Source: Paenibacillus peoriae KCTC 3763
GTDB lineage: Bacteria > Bacillota > Bacilli > Paenibacillales > Paenibacillaceae
Reading direction: 5' to 3'
NCBI RefSeq assembly: GCF_000236805.1
Contig: NZ_AGFX01000020.1
Span: 62,001 to 126,000, forward strand
Length of the DNA: 64,000 nucleotides
Both the position numbers and the translations under genes were made by a program. Below, piece after piece: positions 19,031-27,121 of the stretch. The number at the start of each line of letters is the position of its first letter. The first letter of the stretch is position 1. The notes beneath the pieces are model-generated. The model was not told where the DNA came from, did not search any database, and saw only the letters and a list, made by a program, of their open reading frames with translations.

Positions 19031-21121
19031 TTATCCTGTCGGAGCTTGAATATGATCGGTGTACACTGAGGTATTCGGCTTGATCGCTTTGTAGCGCAGC
19101 TCAATTTCAGTTACGCCGTCCTCGAACGTGATGTACAGTTTGTCACCGTACTCCATTACCGCTTTTTTATTGCGGGCCAGTCTGACCTTTCCGTGCTGCA
19201 GGGCGCAGCGTGTATCATGTTTGACGACCAGACTTCCTTTTTTACCTGCGGAAAATAGGATTCGCTCCGCCTCTGGCAGCGGTTCGTGAACGTCCAGCGT
19301 ACGGAACAATTCTTGCAGGCTAACCTTTCGGCCCGGAAAGGAGGTGAGCGGCCAGGATTTTACCGGAATCTCCTGTCCACTGGCCGTTGCGAGAAAATAT
19401 CCTTCGATTCTTCCGGCAAATTGCGGCTTGGGCCGCAAAAACCAGTACAGAAGCGCTGCCGCCACGATGCTGATTGCCACCGTCCATTTAATAGCGGTAT
19501 ACCGAGACTGCACGGTAACGGTCAGCGTAGCACTGCTGGATGCTCCTTCCGGATCGGTAGCGGTAATCTTCAGCTCAGAGTCTCCTGAGTGAAGCTCGGA
19601 TAGCAGCAGATCACTACCGTTAATCTCGGCATGGGCTGCATCCCCGGAGACTCCCGTATCCAGCTTATAGGTTAGCTTGTCATGATTCGGATCAGCAAAG
19701 AAATCCGATAAGCTTCGACGGGAATCTCCGTCCTCTTTCACCAGGCGAATCGTCAGATCTTTTAACACCTGCGGTGCCGCATTGGCCGCGTGGACCTTAT
19801 ATACGGTTCCATGACGGTACCATTGCGGGCTGTCCAGAGCGAGCTGCCAAGTATAATCCCCTGTTTGAGGGAACGCATATTCGGCATGAAAGGCTCCTCC
19901 CTTATAGGCCATAGGTACCTTTTTGCTTGAGCCGCCCTTTACAGGGGTAACGATAATATGGGCTTGAAGTGACGTATATACAGCTTCATCTGTAAGCTTT
20001 TGGCCATCCGGCAACAGGAGCTGAGCCTGAAAAGGTGTAGCCTGGCCTTTAGGTAACTGCACTGGCTTGTTGCCATTCGTTGCTGTTCCTTGTTTTCCTC
20101 CCATACTAGCTTCGGCTTCCAGTCGATAGCTGCCGAGCAAATTGATCTTGACCAAATCTCCGCGTATCCCACGCATCTTCAGCTTTACTTTGCCTGCCTG
20201 TGGATGCTCAATTTTTAAAATCGCATATCGGCTCGACTTATACCTGCGAACATTTTCTGAATTGGAATACAGCTGTGTTTCCTGAAGAGGATGCTCGGAC
20301 AAAAGCACCAAATTCGCTTCCTCCATACTGGAGTCTGGCAGGTTGACTGTTAATTCCTGCATCTCGCCAGTAGTCGTAATCGCGGCAACGGGCACGAGCT
20401 TGGAACGAATTTGACTGGCGAAAATACGATTCAAAATTTCCGGCAGATCCTCGGCACTGCTCGTAATAAAAGAAGCTCCCCCCGTTTGAGAAGCAATCCG
20501 CTCCAGCTCCTGTCGATTTACTGTACCGTCATGATTCAGACCAATCGTATACACCGGATATCCTTTGGTCTGTGCGGATTTAATGACAGAAGCCACATCG
20601 TTGTTGGAGTCCCCTTTCGTTCGGGAACCGGAGGAGGCACCAAAATCAGTCTCCCCATCTGATAGCAGGATCATAAAAGGCTGACGTCCCTTGGACGCTC
20701 CTGCTGCGAGCAACTCCGAGCCTTTACGCAATCCAAGTCCCAGATCCGTATAACCGGAACGGTTTAGCGTTCTGATTTCCTGCTGAATTTGGGATTTTTG
20801 CGCTGCTACGGCAATTGAGGTCAGGGATTTGGACGCGACTACGTGATGATTGTAGGCGACGAAGCCAACGCGTGTACGGTCTGCATCACTCAAGTCCATA
20901 AACATACTGATGACTTCGGCCGCAATGCCCTCGGGATCGGTGTCCCTCATGGAATAACTGGTATCCAGTACAAAAACAGCATCATAACCCTCAATTGGAG
21001 CAGTCCCCAAAGATGCTGCATTAGCCTGATTTACAGTGAAAATGCCCCCATTTAAGCCCATTTGAAAAAATAGTACAAAAGTCATGAAAATGATAATCCC
21101 TAGTTTCCTTGTCCTAAACAT
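19031..21121 (-). CDS. Secreted/membrane-anchored von Willebrand factor A protein
   Basis: 696 residues starting at the ATG at 21121 (GGAGGGG just upstream on the minus strand). A signal-peptide-like helix (residues 8-35) precedes a VWA domain whose MIDAS motif is complete: DTSYS at about 53-57, a TDLGLGL threonine and LLSDGETDFG. Extracytoplasmic beta domains follow, including an Ig/cadherin-like segment (LTYKLDTG, LKITATDPEGASSSATLTV). A transmembrane helix lies at about 543-565 and a cytoplasmic C-terminal domain of about 130 residues closes the protein. It faces away from the sheath-like gene across a 550-base divergent region and ends against the kinase gene, so it is probably part of the same locus, perhaps as a surface or wall-spanning receptor. 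Confidence 0.8.
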   Translation of the reverse strand: MFRTRKLGIIIFMTFVLFFQMGLNGGIFTVNQANAASLGTAPIEGYDAVFVLDTSYSMRDTDPEGIAAEVISMFMDLSDADRTRVGFVAYNHHVVASKSLTSIAVAAQKSQIQQEIRTLNRSGYTDLGLGLRKGSELLAAGASKGRQPFMILLSDGETDFGASSGSRTKGDSNNDVASVIKSAQTKGYPVYTIGLNHDGTVNRQELERIASQTGGASFITSSAEDLPEILNRIFASQIRSKLVPVAAITTTGEMQELTVNLPDSSMEEANLVLLSEHPLQETQLYSNSENVRRYKSSRYAILKIEHPQAGKVKLKMRGIRGDLVKINLLGSYRLEAEASMGGKQGTATNGNKPVQLPKGQATPFQAQLLLPDGQKLTDEAVYTSLQAHIIVTPVKGGSSKKVPMAYKGGAFHAEYAFPQTGDYTWQLALDSPQWYRHGTVYKVHAANAAPQVLKDLTIRLVKEDGDSRRSLSDFFADPNHDKLTYKLDTGVSGDAAHAEINGSDLLLSELHSGDSELKITATDPEGASSSATLTVTVQSRYTAIKWTVAISIVAAALLYWFLRPKPQFAGRIEGYFLATASGQEIPVKSWPLTSFPGRKVSLQELFRTLDVHEPLPEAERILFSAGKKGSLVVKHDTRCALQHGKVRLARNKKAVMEYGDKLYITFEDGVTEIELRYKAIKPNTSVYTDHIQAPTG

Positions 21122-21671
21122 AAGCCCCTCCATCGACAAGGCCAATGCGGGTGTACCGACTCTCCTAATCCTTGGGATATAAGGGATAAAGGATCAAAAT
21201 AGCTGTTAACCCTCACATTAGCCATGAATTTGATACTTTTACGCTTATCAGAAATATCCAATGGATTTCTATCGGCATTTCAATTTCATTTGTGAATATT
21301 TCCCTGTAGAAACAGGTCTAACATATCATAAAAATTACGTATTCACGCATAAAATGAGTCGAAATGCCCTGTTTTAATCTGAGGCTACAGAAATTGACAA
21401 AACTAAAGAGTACTTTGTATGATAGCTTTCGTATCAGCGACAAAAAATGGGATTGAAGTTAGGAATGCGAAATCAATAATTTAAAATTTCTGTGTTATCT
21501 GACTTTTTGTTTTGTGTTTAAATCTCATTTTGAATTTTTTGCTGCTAAAAGTTAAATCACGGCTTCGGACTGATTTTCGAGGTTACATGCCTGTACCGTG
21601 AATATGGTATAAGCCGAATCCTTTGGTCAATTTGAATGTTATGTAGGGGGGAGGAGGCAAATGAACTAATA
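21122..21671. promoter_or_regulatory. Divergent intergenic region of the injection-system-like locus
   Basis: 550 bases without a gene between the VWA gene and the sheath-like gene. It is A/T rich and holds a good sigma-A promoter at 21394-21423 for the rightward operon, followed by a leader of about 240 bases. No riboswitch class was recognised. The VWA promoter should lie in the left third but no clear hexamer pair was picked out. Confidence 0.55.
21394..21423 (+). promoter_or_regulatory. Sigma-A promoter of the sheath/tube operon
   Basis: TTGACA (21394-21399), an 18-base spacer and TATGAT (21418-21423). A start site near 21430 would leave an untranslated leader of about 240 bases before the ATG at 21672. 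Confidence 0.68.
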
Positions 21672-23930
21672 ATGAGCATTCGTCCATTCCACATTGGACA
21701 TCCCGTGTCCGTACATGGAGCAATGGACCTAAACTCATTCTTTATTCGTTTGCCGACAGCGATGGAAATCATTTATCAAACCAACCGGACCATGCTTTTT
21801 GAAGAAATTAACCCGGAAAAGCTGGACCTGATCACCATTGTAGGTGATGTAAAAGGTATTGACAGCTTGAGTGACGAGAAGATCAAGGAAATTAATCAGC
21901 ACCTTCTGGTGCGCAGCTTTGACGAATTTTTAGATAAGTTTTCACCGACCGTGTATTCGTTCTTTAACGCGGCCAATCAAAAAGTCGTCTACACCCTTAA
22001 AAAACCAGAGGGGATTGATGAGGATAGCATTTCTGAAATTCGTGTCAATCAAAGTAATGATTTTCTGAAAATGTTATTTACGCTCATTGATACTAAGCGC
22101 AGTCAAGGAATCACCAATGTGGATTTCAAGTTTGAAAATCTGCTGGACATGATTTCTCCGAAAAAAGTTATGGATGATATTCGTCAGGTCCGCAAAGAAA
22201 TTCACTATATGTACGGTGAATACGACAAGCTGGATGATGGCGATCCGAAGAAACTCGACATGGGCGACAAGCTGAATGGAATGTTCGAGGAAGCGAGTCA
22301 GAACTATAACAATGTGATGGCTATGCTGCCACTGGCTATTGAGGATATTAAAACCCGTCTTCTGCTCGGTGGCGCTCAAGAGGAAAACTCCGGTGACCTG
22401 ATCCAGGTCGGTATGCTCTCTATTGGGGAAAGCGGCGAACTGAAAATTATTGAAGCGCCGAAGAGTGAAAGCACCGAGCTGATGCTGCTGGATGAGAACA
22501 GCACCGGTGATCTGTCACAGGTGTTCGAAGAAGATTATAACTCCATTACAGATACACCTTCCGATTATGTGAAGGATTTGGTGGTTCGTACATTTGTGCC
22601 ACTGCCAGCTGTTCAGACCAAGGTTGATACAGCAGTTGAAGTGCAAAACTACAACACGTATCTGGAGTTCTATAAAAATGCGAAGGACGATTTCGTGAAG
22701 GCAGTCAAGCCGCTTGTGGAAAAAATCCTTGGCGTGAAAATGTTCTTTGATCAATATGCAACCAAGAGCAAGGGAATGCTGCCGACGATGCTGGTGGCGA
22801 ACAACAAGCTGGACATGCTGGTGAAAAGCAGCAACATCCCGCGTCTGGAAACGTACCTGAACACGGTGAATGCTAAAAATGAATTTAGCGACACAATCTG
22901 GTTCGGTATCGTCCCATCGATTGAGCTGGAAGCGGCCGGTAAGGTGAAGGTTACACGCGAACGCTTCAAGGGCAACGAGAAGGTGGTTAAGCAGGGTGGA
23001 AATTCCATGGAATCCCTTTCGATGCTGCTGCAGGTGGTGAAGGATTACAAGATTCAAATGTTCTTTAATTTTGAATCCGGTGAAGAAACGACCTTCAACA
23101 GCATGGCGACGGCTGGAATTGACAAATATATCGACAAGTGCTCTACGCTCGTTCGCAGAGAATACAGCGAATTTGCGATTCCTTGTGTACCGAACTTCAC
23201 GATTATTCCAAAGGACAAATCGGGAGTCATTATCGACAGTAAAATGCTGCAAACCGAAAGCGGTGTACAGCTCTCCAAAGAAAAAGAGGATATTCTCAAG
23301 CTGTGGATCGAGGGTGTCTATGTAGGAGCAGCCTATGTTGCCGCCGGTTTGGTCTCTGCTTATCAATGTCCCGAGTATCTGCGTGAGACCTTCAAAACGG
23401 TCAACAAAAACTATCCTGGCGTACGCTTCGATATTGAAGCGGGAGACAACAGTCTGCGCACAGTGACAACGATGGCCAAGGAAATCACCGGGTTCACCAA
23501 CACGATCAAGGATGCTATTAACCGTAAAAACTTCGGTTTTGTATTCTCGTCAGAGAATGCTCAGCTCTCAGATAAGGATATCCGCCGGATTACCGTCTAC
23601 AAGGCGAGAAGCATGGCGATGTCCGAGGACGGCTTTGACTCCATCTACAAGACGCTGGTCAGCACGTACATTGAACGTATTTTGCGCTACCAGACAGGAG
23701 ACTTCAAGCACGAAAATATCGTCCGCTTCTTCAGCAACAATCCGAGCAGTCAGAAGAGCAAGTGGCTGGGCAGCAGAGGATCTGTTAACTCGATCATTCA
23801 GGACGGAGACGATATGAGCTTCATTATTGATGAGAAAAGCAATATGTGCCATATCGATCTGGTCTTCAACGGTAATGTGAAGAACCTGGAAGTCATGATC
23901 ACCAAGGGAACAAGCTCGGTTAAATCATGA
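21672..23930 (+). CDS. Large structural protein, contractile-sheath candidate
   Basis: 752 residues, cytoplasmic, with no signal or membrane segment; family not recognised with certainty. The sheath proposal rests on position: it directly precedes an Hcp/tube-like gene, as sheath genes do in contractile injection systems, and VgrG and PAAR-like genes lie downstream. The C-terminal third (GVYVGAAYVAAGLVSAY, then a compact alpha/beta end) is vaguely TssC/sheath-like. At 752 residues it is larger than TssC (about 490), so it may be a fusion or carry an inserted helical domain (about 170-240). Start choice: a ribosome site GGGGGGAGGAGG ends at 21657; an ATG at 21661 opens only a two-codon frame (ATG-AAC-TAA) and the next in-frame ATG is 21672. 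An upstream ATG at 21636 is also in frame but precedes the ribosome site. Confidence 0.5.
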   Translation: MSIRPFHIGHPVSVHGAMDLNSFFIRLPTAMEIIYQTNRTMLFEEINPEKLDLITIVGDVKGIDSLSDEKIKEINQHLLVRSFDEFLDKFSPTVYSFFNAANQKVVYTLKKPEGIDEDSISEIRVNQSNDFLKMLFTLIDTKRSQGITNVDFKFENLLDMISPKKVMDDIRQVRKEIHYMYGEYDKLDDGDPKKLDMGDKLNGMFEEASQNYNNVMAMLPLAIEDIKTRLLLGGAQEENSGDLIQVGMLSIGESGELKIIEAPKSESTELMLLDENSTGDLSQVFEEDYNSITDTPSDYVKDLVVRTFVPLPAVQTKVDTAVEVQNYNTYLEFYKNAKDDFVKAVKPLVEKILGVKMFFDQYATKSKGMLPTMLVANNKLDMLVKSSNIPRLETYLNTVNAKNEFSDTIWFGIVPSIELEAAGKVKVTRERFKGNEKVVKQGGNSMESLSMLLQVVKDYKIQMFFNFESGEETTFNSMATAGIDKYIDKCSTLVRREYSEFAIPCVPNFTIIPKDKSGVIIDSKMLQTESGVQLSKEKEDILKLWIEGVYVGAAYVAAGLVSAYQCPEYLRETFKTVNKNYPGVRFDIEAGDNSLRTVTTMAKEITGFTNTIKDAINRKNFGFVFSSENAQLSDKDIRRITVYKARSMAMSEDGFDSIYKTLVSTYIERILRYQTGDFKHENIVRFFSNNPSSQKSKWLGSRGSVNSIIQDGDDMSFIIDEKSNMCHIDLVFNGNVKNLEVMITKGTSSVKS

Positions 23931-24049
23931 TCCGAGCACTACGAAAGATGTTAGAGGCGTTTCTATCCAGAACCGCCTTTACACATAAATTGCGGAGAAG
24001 CTCTGCTTCTCCCGCCATCATATTACCCAATTTCAAGGAGGCAACACAC

Positions 24050-24475
24050 ATGGGATTCAAATTGAAAGTAGAAGGACAAGAAACAATCGAGCTGGGCTTG
24101 GACAACATCCAAACGGTTATTTATGACACCGATACACCGGACGATTCCAATGCACGCTCCACTGACGTAGGCTCTACGCTGCGCATCAGCGGTAAAATCA
24201 TCACAGCAGTAGACGGTGACAGCGCGGATGACACGCTGAAACTGGCTTTGTGGTCCCTGGTTCCTGCTGAAAAAGCAGACAGCTACCGTAAAGTAACACT
24301 GGAAGTTATCGCAGCTGATCAAGTTGTGCGTAAAATCTACTTCCCGAATGCGTTCGTTGTAGACTACAACGAGCACTTCGGTGACACAGAAGGTGTAGGT
24401 GCGTTTACACTCTTCATCAAACAAAAGAAAGACAAAACCGAGCTGGCTACAATCGACGGCGGATATCCGGTTTAA
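24050..24475 (+). CDS. Hcp/TssD-like tube protein candidate
   Basis: 141 residues, almost entirely beta strand, preceded by AAGGAGG at 24035-24041. The pattern fits the tail-tube/Hcp fold: an N-terminal strand FKLKVEGQETIELGLD, a central helix in DDTLKLALWSLV, and a C-terminal hairpin VVDYNEHFGDTEGVGAFTLF comparable to the Hcp end in which the added component completes the barrel. In contractile systems such proteins stack as hexameric rings inside the sheath. It follows the sheath-like gene by 119 bases and is followed by a perfect 14-base-pair terminator stem, consistent with these two genes being made in large excess over the rest. Confidence 0.65.
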   Translation: MGFKLKVEGQETIELGLDNIQTVIYDTDTPDDSNARSTDVGSTLRISGKIITAVDGDSADDTLKLALWSLVPAEKADSYRKVTLEVIAADQVVRKIYFPNAFVVDYNEHFGDTEGVGAFTLFIKQKKDKTELATIDGGYPV

Positions 24476-24542
24476 GCTTGACGGCTTAACGTCAGGCACA
24501 GTTTGAACACACACACTCACCCCGTGCTCAGGTGCAGGGTGG

Positions 24543-25057
<515 letters not shown>

Positions 25058-25089
25058 TGATTTCAGGATGGAAACGGGGGAAGCAAGCA

Positions 25090-25638
25090 GTGAAAACGGC
25101 ACAGAACAGATGGGTTTTCATCATAGATGTTGCCATGTTCGGGCTGATGCTGGCGATCGCCTTTTATGTGTTTAATCGTACAGGCTACAGTGGCTTGAAA
25201 ACCGTGGTTGCGATAGGTATTGGTGTCGGTGTGCTTGTATACATACTGCGCAATCTGGTGACCGTTGTACCCGTGGCAAAGCCAAAGGCAGAGCGTAAGC
25301 GGATTGCCAAGCTGGTGCTGATTGATGAAGAAGGCGAGTCCATTAAAGAATGGTATATCGAAGGTGAAACATCGCTCTTGATCGGCAAAACAACGTCCCG
25401 CTCTGATGCGGATATTGATTTGGCGGCTACAGACTATGCATCCCTGATCAGCGTGGAGCATGCGGTGCTCAACCGGGTGAACAGCGACTGGTTCGTGGAG
25501 GACGTGGATTCCGGGAACGGAACAGGCTTGCGGCCTGCTAATGAAAGTATAACCAACAAACTGGAAAGCGGAGAGCCTTACCGGATTTATTCGGGTGATT
25601 TATTATACATCGCCAATACGAGGCTGCTCGTCAAATAG
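25090..25638 (+). CDS. Membrane-anchored FHA-domain protein
   Basis: 182 residues from the GTG at 25090, chosen because GGGGGAAG lies at 25075-25082; a GTG at 25054 overlapping the previous stop is possible but has no good ribosome site. Two membrane helices (about 7-28 and 38-58) are followed by a cytoplasmic FHA domain with LIGKTTSRSDADIDL, ISVEHAVL and EDVDSGNGTGL, matching the G-R/K, S-x-x-H and N-G phosphothreonine-binding motifs. It probably recruits proteins phosphorylated by the kinase at 18079 to the membrane, as Fha1/TssA-type scaffolds do in T6SS regulation. Confidence 0.85.
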   Translation: MKTAQNRWVFIIDVAMFGLMLAIAFYVFNRTGYSGLKTVVAIGIGVGVLVYILRNLVTVVPVAKPKAERKRIAKLVLIDEEGESIKEWYIEGETSLLIGKTTSRSDADIDLAATDYASLISVEHAVLNRVNSDWFVEDVDSGNGTGLRPANESITNKLESGEPYRIYSGDLLYIANTRLLVK

Positions 25639-25705
25639 ATAGGGATTTTGCAGAATCCTTAGATCGCAGAAAAAGACAATCAGACAATGGGGGAAGGAAC
25701 CGACT

Positions 25706-26233
25706 ATGAGTTTGACAAGATGCCCAAACGGACACATGTTCAGTACACGAAAGCATGGAAATACGTGTCCTTATTGCAATACGGTAGTAAATATAGCCTC
25801 GCCCAAGAGCGTGGAGCCAGCGGCGAAAACCAATGCGGCGGGAGACGATGACAAAACCATGCCGTATTTGGGCGAGACGGTGGGGATTCACCCGGTAACC
25901 GGTTGGCTGGTGTGCATCGAGGGAGCACAGGTGGGGCAGGATTATCGCATTATGGCAGAGAAAAACTTTATCGGACGCGCAGAGGAAATGCATGTCCGCA
26001 TTATCGGAGACAACACGATTTCTCGCAGAAATCATGCGGTGATTGTGTATGATCCGAAGAAACGCAACTTCTTTTTGCTGCCGGGCGATTCGTCAGGCTT
26101 GGCATACCACAATAATGAAGCGGTATATTCACCAGTGGAGCTGGCTGCTTATGATGTAATTGAATTGGGACACAGCAAATTTATCTTTATTCCGCTGTGC
26201 GGTGCCCATTTTGAGTGGGATAACGAAAAATAG
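25706..26233 (+). CDS. FHA-domain protein with N-terminal zinc-ribbon
   Basis: 175 residues. The N-terminus has a zinc-ribbon-like cysteine/histidine set (CPNGHMF then CPYC, residues 6-28), a short linker, and an FHA domain (about 85-165) with FIGRAEEMHVRI, TISRRNHAVI and FLLPGDSSGLAYHN. The SRRNHA core is canonical for phosphothreonine recognition. No membrane segment. This architecture (zinc ribbon plus FHA) is common next to PP2C and kinase genes. It sits between the first FHA gene and the PP2C gene and is likely the soluble phospho-reader of the same pathway. Confidence 0.87.
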   Translation: MSLTRCPNGHMFSTRKHGNTCPYCNTVVNIASPKSVEPAAKTNAAGDDDKTMPYLGETVGIHPVTGWLVCIEGAQVGQDYRIMAEKNFIGRAEEMHVRIIGDNTISRRNHAVIVYDPKKRNFFLLPGDSSGLAYHNNEAVYSPVELAAYDVIELGHSKFIFIPLCGAHFEWDNEK

Positions 26234-26268
26234 GACGGAAGTGGGCAATGGTGCAGGGAGGTGACGGA

Positions 26269-27099
26269 ATGCAGCCTTATTTTGTTGTATGTGGAGCTGC
26301 GGTGCTATTCGCTGTTCTTCTCATCATCCGTATACGACTGACACGAAGTTCCGGCAGCCGTACCGTGAGTGGAATTGAGATCGGGAATGGTCAAACGATT
26401 GGGAGCCGAAGCGAGCAGGATGATTATTTTGCAAGTATGACGACACCTGTCGGAACGTTGGCTGTTGTCGCAGATGGTATCAGCGGACTGGCCAATGGAC
26501 GCATGTCCAGTACATTGGCTGTGACGACCTTTACGAAGGCGTTTGCCAAGCTGGAGGATGCATCGAATCTGAATGAATATTTTGCCGGGGCGGCCACCCA
26601 AAGCAACCGCGGCATTTTGCAAAATTTGAATGGGCAGGGTGGAGGAACGACGCTGGCGGCAGTCATTATTTGCGGCTATCAGCTGTATTACGGAGCGGTG
26701 GGCGACAGTGTGATTACGATTTACCGCAACGGACATTTCCAGACGATCAATTCCAAGCATACAGCGGAAACACTGCTGGAGGAACGCGTGCTGGCCGGAC
26801 AAATGACCTCGGAGGAAGCCAAAACGAGTCCTGTACGCAATCAGCTGGTCAACTATTTGGGCTATGAAGGCTTTGAGAGCATGGAGCTTGGGACTACACC
26901 GATTCGTCTGTATTCGGGCGATTATGTTCTGCTGTGCAGCGATGGCATTCAGGAGGCGTTGACGGAAATTGAACTCGAAGAGATCATGCGCAAAGGCGGC
27001 ATACCGCAGGAAATGGCGGATACCATGATCGACGCTATTAATGATAAAGGTTTTAAGAGTCAGGATAATGCGACAGTACTTATTTTGGCGATAGGATGA
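26269..27099 (+). CDS. PP2C-family Ser/Thr phosphatase (PppA-like)
   Basis: 276 residues from the ATG at 26269, which has GGGAGGTGA just upstream; the ATG at 26248 lies before that site. An N-terminal membrane helix (about 4-22) anchors the domain. PP2C motifs are intact: SEQDDYF, VVADGISGLANG, GGGTTLAAVII, GAVGDSVITIYR, LLCSDGIQEAL and QDNATVLIL, so the aspartates that bind the two metal ions are all present. It would dephosphorylate targets of the kinase at 18079, as PppA does for PpkA in T6SS. Confidence 0.92.
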   Translation: MQPYFVVCGAAVLFAVLLIIRIRLTRSSGSRTVSGIEIGNGQTIGSRSEQDDYFASMTTPVGTLAVVADGISGLANGRMSSTLAVTTFTKAFAKLEDASNLNEYFAGAATQSNRGILQNLNGQGGGTTLAAVIICGYQLYYGAVGDSVITIYRNGHFQTINSKHTAETLLEERVLAGQMTSEEAKTSPVRNQLVNYLGYEGFESMELGTTPIRLYSGDYVLLCSDGIQEALTEIELEEIMRKGGIPQEMADTMIDAINDKGFKSQDNATVLILAIG

Positions 27100-27121
27100 A
27101 ACAAGAAAGACGGGGGTAGCG

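Noticed and set aside
22515-23366. A 283-codon minus-strand frame inside the sheath-like gene
   Set aside because: Antisense shadow of a strongly biased coding sequence; composition (many His, Gln, Phe) is typical of shadows.
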